The position numbers and the translations under genes were made by a program. Below are positions 47,321 to 58,781 of a stretch of DNA of 64,000 nt, in pieces (within the stretch, counting starts at the first letter, position 1; every line of letters starts with the position of its first letter). The notes under the pieces were generated by a model. The model did no database searches and was not told the origin of the DNA. It saw only the letters and a program-made list of their open reading frames with translations. Origin of the DNA: Botrytis cinerea B05.10 (lineage: Eukaryota > Ascomycota > Leotiomycetes > Helotiales > Sclerotiniaceae); NCBI RefSeq assembly GCF_000143535.2, contig NC_037319.1, forward strand, positions 1,612,001 through 1,676,000, in the 5' to 3' direction.

Positions 47321-48445
47321 ATTGACGGTTTGTAGGATGGTGTTGATCGCAAAAAAGGAAGTTGGATTGTCTTTTTTTTCTTAATGGCCTTGGAGATTTT
47401 TCTTTTTGCGCGGGCTTACCCTTACATCACCCCGCGGGAACGGCTGAGTCACTAGCAACAAAGGCACGGCATGTTCGATATCAAATTCGCCGCCATTTCT
47501 GAGCGTCTCGAGCTTATCTACACTTATCTGAGTGGGATGGGGGTGGGAGAACGTCCGGCAGTATTATCATCTCGCACAATATCTTCATCGTGAGTCACAA
47601 TGAGCCATGCTGGTAATGCGAAGAAGCACAATTCGAACCGGGGCTCCTTTACCGTACAGCCCTCATGTCCATATCTGAATCATGGGTTTATCGGTGAATG
47701 AAAGTCTGAGACCAGAGTCATGTGCTCATCGCGGGTACCTTGACAGATATACTATGCAGTGGCGTCAGGGGAATCTGAGACTAGCCCCAGGCTCTGTTGT
47801 GATACGCTGGGTTTCGCTGCAGAGGTTGGAAGGATCGGCCCCGACAGCTTCACGTTGCGATGGGACGAAGCGTTCACGGTGATATGTCGAGACATCGAGA
47901 GACGGAGAGATGGAGAGATGGAGAGATAACTTGATGCGATAGTTAATATGGCAAGTGCGGGCTGGAACCGTAACATAGATGGTTTGGTGGTCTTTTGATC
48001 GATAGTATTAGCCAGACTGGTGATTGTGCGATGCAGCAGCTGTAATTCCCATGGCTGGAGCGATAAGCATCCATCCATCCAACCTCCAACGCCCCAGGGT
48101 GCCTTGCTACGTAATCGTAATCGAGGCACGAGCACAGCCAGCAGCCAGCAGCCAGCAGCCAGCAGCCAGCAACCAAGCACAAGCCCAGGCACGAGCACAT
48201 CAGCAACTTGGGTCGCTCTTGGTTACCCTATTCAACTTGCTCCCCAGTTACCGCCTTGAAACCCTACTATTCAAAGATCCCGTCTCTCCCATCCATCTCT
48301 CGTCCTTCTTTCTTCCTTCCTCTTTCCATTCCATCTTCCATCTCTTTATTCTTCGTCACCACATCCGCCTCTTTTGGAAATCATCATATGAAATAGAATA
48401 AAAGCACAACAACACTACCGCTGCTACTCTGCATTGCACTTCATC
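47321..48445. other. Intergenic, SDO1 to carboxypeptidase Y
   Basis: This 1.1 kb holds the two divergent promoters. GGAGAGAT repeats lie at ~47900-47925 and a GCCAGCA heptamer array at 48136-48173. A tRNA-like GGTTCGAATT on the minus strand near 47636 has no cloverleaf. Confidence 0.55.
48136..48173. repeat. GCCAGCA heptamer tandem repeat
   Basis: Five to six head-to-tail GCCAGCA units lie ~270 bp upstream of the carboxypeptidase start. The block is bracketed by identical 13-bp direct repeats AGGCACGAGCACA at 48124-48136 and 48187-48199. Confidence 0.8.
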
Positions 48446-50252
48446 ATGAAGCTTCTCGCATCAACCGTCCTTGTGGGCGCTGCTGCGGCATCCATCACGC
48501 CCCAACAGCAGGTTCTCCAGAACCCATTCAAATCAGCAACAAAGCCGGTCTCGGATGCCTGGTCTAAATCAATGGAATCTTTGGGTCACCTCACTGGTTC
48601 CATGAAGGGCATGACTGCCGAAGCCAAAGCTATCTGGGATGAAGTTTCCATGCTTTTCCCGGAAGCGATGGAAAAAGCTGCCTTCTTCTCGGAACCAAAA
48701 CCTCATACAAGAAAACCAGATTCTACTTGGGATTACATTGTCAAAGGCGCAGACATTCAAAGCGTTTGGGTCGAGAACTCAAAGGGAGAGAAGGAGCGTG
48801 AGATTGATGGAAAGCTTGAGCAATATAACTTGAGAGCTAAGAAGGTTGACCCTAGTAAGCTCGGCGTTGATACCGTCAAGCAATACAGTGGTTATTTGGA
48901 TGATGAGGAGGATGATAAGCATCTTTTCTATTGTGAGTGTTACTTTTCTTTTGATGACCTGACGATGGAGCACATTTCTTGATCACGACGCCACCACTTT
49001 CTTCCGGTATCATTTTCTACTGCGAACAAACGTGCTAATGAGATTTAGGGTTCTTTGAATCTAGAAATGACCCTAAGAACGATCCAGTCGTTCTTTGGTT
49101 GAACGGAGGGCCAGGATGCTCTTCTTTGACCGGCCTCTTCCTCGAACTTGGCCCTTCCTCAATCGACAAGAACCTCAAACTACACAACAACCCATACTCA
49201 TGGAACGCTAATGCTTCCGTCATCTTCCTTGACCAACCGGTCAATGTTGGATACTCATACAGTGGTTCATCTGTTAGCAACACAGTTGCTGCAGGCAAGG
49301 ATGTTTATGCTCTTCTCACCTTGTTCTTCAAACAATTCCCCGAATACGCCAAGCAAGATTTCCACATTGCTGGTGAATCCTATGCTGGCCATTACATTCC
49401 AGTTTTCACCAGTGAGATCTTGTCTCACAAGAAACGCAACATCAACCTCAAGTCCGTTCTTATCGGTAACGGTTTGACCGATGGACTTACACAATACGAA
49501 CACTACAGACCAATGGCTTGTGGAGATGGTGGATGGCCAGCCGTTCTCGGTGCCAGTGAATGTCAAGCTATGGATAACGCTCTTCCACGTTGCCAAAGTT
49601 TGATCCAAAACTGCTACGACAGCGAGAGTGTTTGGTCTTGCGTTCCAGCAAGCATTTACTGCAACAATGCCATGATGGGACCTTACCAACGAACTGGACA
49701 GGTGTGTAAAACCAAACAATCCGCGAGGTACAAGATGCTAACACGTTATAGAATGTTTATGATGTCCGTGGTAAATGTGAAGACACCAGCAACTTGTGCT
49801 ACTCTGCCCTTGGCTGGATTAGCGAGTTCTTGAACAAGGCCGATGTGCAAAAGGAACTCGGTGTTGAAGTCAGCAGTTACGACAGCTGCAACTTCGATAT
49901 CAACCGAAACTTCCTCTTCCAAGGTGACTGGATGAAGCCTTTCCACCGTTTGGTACCAGGTATCCTCGAGCAAATCCCAGTCTTGATCTATGCTGGTGAT
50001 GCTGATTTCATCTGCAACTGGCTCGGAAACCAAGCATGGACTGATGCTCTTGAATGGCCTGGCAAGAAGGATTTCAATGCCGCCAAGACCAAGGATCTCC
50101 AATTGGAGAGTGGACACAAGACTGGTACCTTCAAGAGCAGTGGTAACTTCACATTCGCTCGTATCTTTGGTGCTGGACACATGGTCCCAATGGACCAACC
50201 TGAGGCTTCGTTAGATTTCCTCAACAAATGGTTGAATGACTATACTCTCTAG
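48446..50252 (+). CDS. cpyA: Carboxypeptidase Y-type serine carboxypeptidase (S10, vacuolar)
   Basis: Model: 48446-48932, 49049-49701, 49752-50252; 546 aa; introns 116 and 50 nt. It opens with a signal peptide ([16 protein letters not shown]) and a ~115-residue propeptide, as in vacuolar CPY. The mature enzyme holds [25 protein letters not shown] (in two exons), the oxyanion strand [11 protein letters not shown], and the catalytic triad Ser273 (GESYAGHY), Asp463 ([11 protein letters not shown]) and His523 ([11 protein letters not shown]). Cys residues match the CPY disulfide set. CPY removes C-terminal amino acids in the vacuole. The second exon break falls in the insertion domain. The start is the ATG directly before the signal peptide. 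It is followed on the same strand by a second S10 gene. Confidence 0.95.
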
Positions 50253-51552
50253 ATCTATAGATATTGGCTATCTTAGATTAGAATATGCATGGATGAGGAA
50301 TGAAGGAAGCAAATTGTATTTATTGCGATGAGGATGGGCATGGCATGGATGGGAATCGGACACTTTCTTTCGATTGTACTACAGTAACGGAATAACATGG
50401 ATACATTAATCTAACATATTAAACAAATGAACTTGGAAACTTTTACTCGCTCAGTGACCACCGTCCTATTTGGTTTACTCGGATTGGTTTCCGTTTACTC
50501 AATGGACAATGTTTAATTATATGCGAAGTGAGATACAGTCCCTTTGAAAGCTAACCACGAGGAAGCTAGAAAGCGGACATTTCCAGGACCTATGTGTCGA
50601 ACATGAATTGATATATTGAAACTGCCTAGCATCTAATAATTGTTCTGTCTGGATTGATAGGTGAACATTTACTCATCCGATATCAATTGCGAGATTGAAA
50701 TGGTCGAAAATGTAAAATCCGAGTTGGAACATTCACACATCTGACTGTCAGATTTCGATTGACACATTGAAAGCCTCTGATGCTTGAAAGCAGTTTATCT
50801 CTCGAGGTGAAACTTGACGATTGTGAAAGTTTATTGTGTTATTATTCTCTTTCTTGCATAGTTATCCTAGCTGCGAACCGACGTTCCGTATTTCTTTTTC
50901 ATGCCCGGTGCTAGCGACTAGAAATAGCTCTAGTTCCACGATACAATATAGAGCCGTTTCTCCATCACAATCGCTGGCTATTAGCATCAGCTTTCAAGTA
51001 ATGACAATGTTCCCACGATACTCCTCCTAGGATGCGCTGTTACGCTGTTACGCTGTTGCACTGCTTACCGATTGCAATGAGGCTTGACCGTTGAAACCCG
51101 GTGGCCGGTAATCTTCCGAGGTGTGCAGTGTTTGTCTTATCGCGATGAGAGGGATCGATGACGAAGGAGGCCACGATGTTTCAGCACCTTCCTCTTCGAG
51201 ATGTCGACGACATCTTAGCTCGTCCGATCTTCATTTGATGAGTAACGAATTATGGGGATTGCGTATTGGTCGCCGTCTGGGGTGCAAGATAAGGTAGGGA
51301 TGAGCTCGTAAGTTGAGTCTTTATGCTATGGACCTAGAAAGTGTATGCAGGAACTCTACGTCGCGAGTTATACAACCTTGATTGTGCATGGGAAATGCAT
51401 CGGGTGCCTGCGAAAAATCCCGCTCAAGATTTATCTCTGCGGTGATTGATAAACAGGGCGGTGGCTCTTGTTACTTCTTCTTCTTCTTCTTTCTGCTACT
51501 TTTTCTTCACCTCCCCTTCTCATCGTCAATCGATACATGTCACATCATCGCC
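50253..51552. other. Intergenic between tandem carboxypeptidase genes
   Basis: 1.3 kb with the CPY 3' UTR and the promoter of the next gene. TACGCTGTT is repeated at ~51040-51058 and a TTC run lies at ~51474-51490 just before the leader. No gene is seen. Confidence 0.55.
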
Positions 51553-53621
51553 ATGTATTCCTCACTCCGGGTACCTATCCTTCTCACGGCAGCAACGTCA
51601 GTTGCTGCTCAATTCGTCAAGGCTCCTACAGATCTGATCAATGCCACTGGATACCTTGATTTGCCCGTTCGATACAAAGAAGTCCCAACGGGTATATGTG
51701 AAACGCAGGAAGGTGTTAAGAGTTACTCGGGATATGTGGATGTCGATGAGGATCAACATATTTTTTGGTATGCTATTCCTTCTGGTCTCTGAATGAACCA
51801 AATCTCCATCATTCCCAAGTGAACGTTATGTTAACATCCCTCGAGGTGGTTTTTCGAAACTCGTAACGGTAACGCTTCCGAGGCGCCATTAACAGTATGG
51901 ATCAACGGCGGACCGGGCTCTTCTTCCATGATTGGTCTTTTTGAGGAAAATGGCCCGTGTTATATTGATGCAGAGGGCAGTGTGATCAATAATCCTTATA
52001 GTTGGAATAATGTTAGCAATATGATTTATATTGATCAGCCTACCCAGGTATGTAACGTTGGGAGAAGAGAGGCAGGCGGTGGACTCGTGAACTGACATTT
52101 ACCAGGTCGGTTTCTCATATTCGATTCCAGTCAATGGATATATTGATCCTAGCTCGGGTCTCATTGTCACTTTGCCAAATGCGACTTGTCCGGACTATGC
52201 ACAGGGTTCGGATTGTGGAACTTACAGTTATGCAAATCAAAGTCTTACGGTCAATACTACCCAAGCTGGAGCTCCCAACTTCGTAAGTTTCCACTCAGAT
52301 CTTTCAGAGAGATGTGCTGATGTAAATATAGTGGAAAACGTTGCAAGGATTCATGGGTGCCTTCCCCGAATACTCTCGAAATGGATTTCACTTTGCGACT
52401 GAGAGTTATGGTGGACATTATGGTCCAATCTATAATGAGTACATTGAAACGCAAAACGCCAAGAATATCTCCGGTGCTCATCAAATCTCCCTCGAATCAG
52501 TTCTTATTGGAAATGGTTGGTATGATCCATTGATCCAATATCAAGCTTACTACAACTTCACCGTCTACCCTGGTAACACATACGACTATTCTCCCTTCAA
52601 CGAGAGTGTACAAGCACAATTCTACAACAATCTCTACGGTGCCGGAAACTGTGTCGATCAAGTCAAAGACTGTGCAGCAAGAGGCATCAATGAGATTTGT
52701 GAGGCTGCAGATACTTTCTGTGCCGATCTCGTAGAAAGTATCTATGACATCTATTTGGGAAGAGATGAATATGACATGAGAGAATTGACACCTGATCCTT
52801 TCCCATATGGTTACTACACATCATATCTCAATACACCAAAGGTCCAAGCTGCTATTGGTGCTTTCCAGAATTTTTCTACGTCTTCAAACGCAGTAGGAAA
52901 TGCTTTTGGCGCTACTGGTGATGATGAGTAAGTGGAAGTCAAAAAATATATATACTTCACAAAGGTTACTAACCTCTTAATAGTCGAGAGTCTGGTACGA
53001 TTGAGGCGGTTAGAGCATTGCTTAGCCAAGGAGTTTACGTTGCTATGATGGCTGGTGATGCCGATTACAAGTAAGTACTTCCAAGTACAAACATCAATCT
53101 AGCCCTCTCCTAACACAAATTTCAGCTGCAACTGGCTAGGTGGAGAAGCAGTCTCTGAAGAAGTAAACGCCACCAACTTCTCCCTCGCCGGCTACACCAA
53201 TATAACCACCTCTGACTCTATCGTCCACGGCCAAGTAAAACAATCAGGTCTCTTCTCCTTCTCCCGCATTTACGAATCCGGTCACGAAGTTCCCTTCTAC
53301 CAGCCTCTTGCCTCTCTTGAAATCTTCGAAAGAGTTATTGGAAGAAAGGATATTGAAAGTGGATTGATTAGCATTGATAGCAATAAAACTTACTTGACGA
53401 CGGGAACGCAAAAGAGTACGTACAGAGAAGGTAACGCAACGATGCAATTCGAGGTTTTGCCATCAAACAGTACATATAACACCACTTTGAATGGACCAAA
53501 CCCGGTAAGTCTCGCGAAGACAGAATTGAAGAGGTCACTGTTGGGGAGGGATACTGGAAGTGGAGGTATGCAGAAGAGATTTAAGCCACAAAGTAAGAAG
53601 TCGAAGAGGACTTGGCATTAG
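51553..53621 (+). CDS. Secreted-type serine carboxypeptidase (S10)
   Basis: Model: 51553-51767, 51846-52047, 52106-52282, 52332-52927, 52984-53070, 53126-53621; 590 aa; five introns of 49-78 nt, all in phase. A signal peptide ([18 protein letters not shown]) leads straight into a short N-terminal region without the long CPY propeptide. Active-site parts: [10 protein letters not shown], Ser223 ([10 protein letters not shown]), Asp422 (MAGDADYNCNW) and His479 ([11 protein letters not shown]). Many NxS/T sites point to a glycosylated extracellular or wall enzyme. The tail is basic ([12 protein letters not shown]) and not hydrophobic, so no GPI anchor. It differs from the upstream CPY in intron positions and length, so it is not a recent duplicate. 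It is related to the fungal acidic-carboxypeptidase branch rather than to CPY. Confidence 0.93.
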
Positions 53622-54175
53622 GTTGCATGAGGAACAGAGCAGAGGGTAAAATACAATCCTGCTACGAGTTTAAGGTATTTGAGCTTGGAGTGGCTAGACT
53701 AAAAGCATGGAGGCGGTATATTCTCAAAAGTAGATAATGATCAAATGAGCAAAATGAATGGAAATGAATTTTTCAACTTTAAATTTTTACTGCTATTTTT
53801 CATATAAAAAAAAAGTCAATCTCAGCGCCCAATTCCTTCATCTTGCCCTACTTCTCCACTCAACATAAAATCTCTCAATCCAACGGATGTCGCAACTACA
53901 AATTGCGAAACATCTCCTATATGGCATAAGAAGGGTCCGCACTCAAAGGTCGTTGCTGGGTTCGCTCTTGTCTTGTACGCACACTCGAGGATGGTTTGAC
54001 GATCCGTGGGTGAGGTATCCAGCTCAAGACCGGCTTTGGGGGGAAGCTGGCCGAGCGAGGTAGAAGACGGGATGGGAGGGAGGGGGGAGGAGAGGGGAAG
54101 GGAGAGGGGAAGGGAGAGGGGAAGGGAGAGGGGAAGGGAGAGGGATAGATACTCTACCTACTGTTGGTTGTTGGA

Positions 54176-54211
<36 letters not shown>

Positions 54212-55997
54212 GTATGTCTACCTACCTACACCTTTCGCATTGAATGATATTCATGCTGAAGGACTGGTATTTGGTTATGTGTGTGTGTGTGTATGCAGAT
54301 GATGAATTACTTGCAAGAGAGAGAGAGAGAGGAAGAAAGAAAGAAGCGGCTACACCTAGATGGGTAGTAGCTATAGGTGGTAGGCCGATACCAATCTCAA
54401 ACAAACGAGAGTGGAATTTTCACTTGTCTTGTTAGGTAGGTAGGTAGGTCGGTCGGTCGGTAGGTGTCTTCTTTCTGTTGCTCATACGAAAACGAAAGAA
54501 ATTAATCCTTTGAGAGAGAAAGAAAGAAAGAAAGAAAAAAATAAAATCTTTCGCTCCATAGATCGGACTAACTTAACCTCCGGGGGTTTCTTTCTTTCTC
54601 GCGGTGTAATCAATAATCAGTGTGTGCGAACGGAGTATCTGATAAAGCTTCTCCGATGAAGGTTCGGGGCTAAGATAAGCAAGCTATGTGAGGTGAGCTA
54701 CCTATCTATGTTAAATGTTAATGTTCAGCTTATTCGTTGGTTTTGAGCGAGCGTTCGTTCCATTATGTTTGGATTTTTGGATGGTGGATGGTGGATCCCA
54801 CTTTTCTGACTGTGGCTTTGGAAAGCTCGCATTCGGGATTCGGATGGTGGTGCTTCTTTGGGGTGGAGGGCTCGGAGGGTTGGTTGCTGCTGGGTTGCAA
54901 CTTGTATCTTTTCGGAGGTGGGATGCTGGATGGATTGGCTTGGATTGGCTTGGATAGGGAAGCGGTGCAGATGATGTTGATATTGATATGGGATTCGGGA
55001 CCGATGCTGGCGTGGAGTGGGAATATGGAGGCAGGATGGGCGTGGGCGTGTATATAGGCATCACAGTATTAGAGAGGCACGAGGGTTAGATGGGATGGGC
55101 TGAATGAAAGAAAAAGGATACCGGCCCTCCCTGGTTGGTGAGAGAGGGCGAGAGGCTTCACGTCTGATAGATTCACATTCCTTCATACCAAGAACTCTTT
55201 GCAGGAGGCTGACATGTGTTTATGGCTGCGAGGTCTGCTTGGCACATTGGTGATGTGCCTGATATCCGTATTGGCAAGACTGGACGCGACCGGATCATTG
55301 GCTGGAAAGCGCATAGACATCATAATTGGAGTGCAGGATGGATTGGTGGTGTTGCTTTACGAAGGCCGGCCTTGGGTTTCTGCGGGGAGAGTGCGCGAAT
55401 GCCAAAATACGCATTGGGTAACATCTCACACATTGTTAAGTAATGCCGGTTTCCATCGCGAACAAGGAGTGCAAGGGTGGAGGCACGCCGATTTGTGATT
55501 CGAGCAAATGCGTGTTGGATGGAGAGAAGCCAAGACTCTCCCTCAAATTTGGATGGGATGTACCTACCCTCTTTCCTGACGAACAAGATTAACTCACTAG
55601 GTCATATTCCTGGATCTGGAAGTTATGTTCTTCTTATTCCCTTCTCCTTCTTTCTTCACAGGTGTGGAGGTTGTTGAGTCTTCTTTCTTGATGCCATCGC
55701 CATATCGTCGGTGCACAATTCTGGGACACGAAAAGGTAATTGATACTTGAGGTTAAGAACGATTTGTATGCTGAATGATTTAATGAGAGTGGATTGCTTT
55801 CTTTGTCGCTCGATTGATTGAGAGCCTGCCTTGTTTGTTGGCTGTTTCCAACTCTGCATTGAGCTTGATTTTTTTTATTTTTTTTGATTTGCTGTGTTTG
55901 CGATACATACTGGATTGGGCTGGAAGGGCAGGACGACCAGTGTTCGGTTTAATAGATGCGATAGGGCTTTGAGAGAAGGGTTGAATCATTGTGCAGA
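53622..55997. other. Gene-free stretch with long homopolymer and microsatellites
   Basis: About 2.4 kb. A GGGAAGGGAGAG 12-mer is repeated ~4 times (54094-54144); a T31 run lies at 54180-54210; then (GT)n (~54279-54293), (GA)n (~54318-54331), GGTA/GGTC tetramers (~54435-54464) and (AAAG)n (~54520-54537). Open frames to ~117 codons between 54.7 and 55.6 kb overlap on both strands and have no motif. The right end holds the promoter of the CAS1 gene. Confidence 0.55.
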
Positions 55998-58781
55998 ATG
56001 TCTCGTCTGAGAGTGACGATTCCTTCGGCGCCAACCCGTATTGCGGCGGTGGTGGAGAAGGCTTTTCAGGCTCTGATTTCAGTTATCATTGTTTGTGTTA
56101 TCTATAGATACTGCTGGATAGGTAGCTAACATTCCAACTCTCCTCTCCGCACAGCCCCTTACTCCGAGACACCCATAGCTAATACCCAACTCGCAGATAT
56201 CTCCGATCCATACAAATGTGGTGCCCTACTCAATAAAGGTCAATGGCTAGATCCAGGTCCGAGATGGAGCTCGAAAAATCCTTTTCAGAATTGGCAACCT
56301 CCAGGATGTATGATGCATGAATACAAGCGGAAAGACATACAGGAATGTTTCAAGGAACGCAGATTGGTCTTCGTTGGAGACTCCACCACACGGCAGATTT
56401 TCTGGGCAGTCGCAAAGAAGATGGACCAAAGAAGAGCGGAGGAACAAATTACAGAGCATTTGGATTTGGATCTGGTGGACAAACATAAGGATTTAGAATT
56501 CAGTTCTTCGGGCGTGACGGTCCAGTTTATTTGGGACCCGTATCTCAATTCTACGGGATTGGATCGAGAATTAAAGAGCTTTAATGCAAATCCGGCGCAA
56601 GATGCGAAAACGGATGAGAGTGCTGGGTTGATCTTATTGGGCGCTCCGGGGTTGTGGTATGCGAGACATGGACAGGAGAATTTCTTCAAGGATTTCAGAG
56701 ATTCGATTGAACATGTTATTCCTTTTATGGATCATGATGGAGGAGAGCATGCTTTACAAGCTGCAGCGTCACAATCGTTTCCTTCGAGGAGGAAATCTCC
56801 GAATTTCTTACTCCTGGCACCAGTACAGGTACCTTGGTATCAGGCTCTATCGCCCTCTCGAGAGGAGACTATTACACCGGAGAAGATCGATCAAATGAAC
56901 GATTATTTACAACAGGTTTCCGCGCATTCAGAAGCTGATATCGTTTGGAGTTTTTCGCTCATGACTTGGGCTGGCCAAGGAGAATATGAGGAGAGTGGAT
57001 TGCATGTGGTTGATAATGTGGCCCATCGAAAAGCTGATGTTTTGCTTAATCTTCGTTGTAATGCAGACTCTGTTGAACGAGGCTATCCTTTCGACCGAAC
57101 TTGTTGTAATAGCTATCGACAGCCTAATGCGATTCAATGGCTCTTTGTTTTGGTTGGGATGATACTACTTCCCAGCGTCTTTTTATTGCGCCGTAAGCAT
57201 GTCTTGAGAGTTGGACGTCTATTGCCTCAACCAGAAGTTCTTGGTGCTCTTATGACTTTTGCATTGGCAATCTGCTATTGCTACTACGCTGATCGAACTC
57301 AATTGTTCGAGAAAGAACATAAGCAATTTCATAAGAGAGAGGTTCTTATCGCTTCTTCTGCTGTACTTGTCGCTGGTCTTCTTTCCGTTCGAATGAACAA
57401 TCCTTCGAGTCCTTCCAAGGGAAATCATGAAGTTAGAGCTCATGCTTTCGATTATGGATTTCTTTCGAGAGATCAAACTGACGAGTGGAAAGGATGGATG
57501 CAATTCTTAATTCTTATTTATCACTATACTCATGGATCGAAAACTCTATGGCTCTTTGAAATCATGCGGAATCTTGTTGCTGGTTATCTTTTCATGACAG
57601 GATATGGTCACACGATGTATTTCCTGAGAAGAGAAGATTATTCTTTCAAAAGAGTGGCCAGTGTTTTAATCCGACTGAATATGCTAACTTGTGCTCTGTC
57701 ATACATGATGCGTACTGATTATACGGCTCATTACTTTGTTCCACTTGTTAGTTTCTGGTTCTTGGTAGTCTACCTTACTTTGAAAGTAAGGCAAGAGAAG
57801 AATTCCAGCATCGGATTCTTATTGGGGAAGATCTTTATTTCAGCTATTCTTACAACGGCTTTCATCAAAATCCCTGGAGTTCTGGAAGTTTTAGCCTTCA
57901 TACTGAAGTACACGTTTGCCATTTCATGGAATATGCAAGAATGGAGATATCGCGCTGGAATGGATATGTTCATTGTTTATATCGGTATGATAACAGCGAT
58001 TCTCTATCTACGTCTCACGCGCATCAAAGCCGCTTCCGTAATTTGCAAATCTAAAATCGACACACTTCTTCGACCAGTGGTTCGCCATCCGATATTTTTC
58101 AAAACCACCGCCATAGTAGCCTCGGTTATTCTCCTCCCTGGCTTCCGCCTCTTGACTGAAAGATCACCAGATAGAGAAGATTATCTCTGGTGGCATCCGT
58201 ATATCTCGGCGGTTCCAATTCTTGCATTCGTCACCCTGAGGAATTCTCATAGCATTTTGAGAAGTTATCATTCGACGATTTTTGCTTGGCTGGGAAGATG
58301 TTCACTGGAGACTTTTGTTTTACAGAGTCATATTTGGATGGCAGCGGATTTGAAGGGTATTTTGAGATTGGGGGTTTGGGATAGGTGGACGGAGGCTGCG
58401 TTGCTTACGGTTGTTTTTGCGTGGGTTGCTTGGAGGGTAGAGGGAGCTACGGAGAAGATTACCGGATGGATTGTTGATGGAGGTTTGAATGGAGGTGGTG
58501 CGAGTGGTGGGCAGGTTCAAGGGCAGAAATATCAAACCAGTCATGAGTTAGGTGGCTTGGGAGCAACTTTGAAACCAGACCTGCTGCCAATGCTTGAGGA
58601 TGGAGAGGGGACGCCGAGTAAAAATTCTAGATTTGGTAATTGGGGTGAGGATGCGAATGGAAGTGTGACAGGGGTGAGATGGTGGAGGAATACAATTGTA
58701 AGAGGTATGAGCACGGATTTGAGATGGAGAGTGGGTGGAATTCTGGTCGGGTTATGGATAGGGAATTGGGTTTATAGATGA
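55998..58781 (+). CDS. CAS1-type O-acetyltransferase, multi-pass membrane protein
   Basis: Model: 55998-56121 and 56155-58781; 916 aa; the intron is only 33 nt (GTAGCT..CAG), very short but in phase, and it restores the family segment APYSE..DPYKCGALLNKGQW. Residues ~24-41 are a signal-anchor helix. A lumenal PC-esterase-like domain follows, with NWQPPGCMMHEY, VFVGDSTTR (nucleophile Ser ~118) and SGLHVVDNVAHRKAD (~323-336). From ~370 onward there are about ten hydrophobic spans with YHYTHGSKTLW and YGHTMYF, matching the Cas1p acyltransferase domain. Relatives such as Cryptococcus Cas1 and plant RWA/TBL proteins O-acetylate polysaccharides in the Golgi. The substrate here is unknown, probably a glycan or wall polymer. 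No further intron is needed over the long second exon. Confidence 0.9.

Noticed and set aside
47600..47660. Minus-strand tRNA suggested by GGTTCGAATT
   Set aside because: The sequences flanking the T-loop-like motif cannot form a T stem or acceptor stem.
54711..55586. Several frames of 80-117 codons upstream of the CAS1 gene
   Set aside because: Present on both strands at once, Pro/Ser- or Gly/Trp-rich, with no recognisable family.
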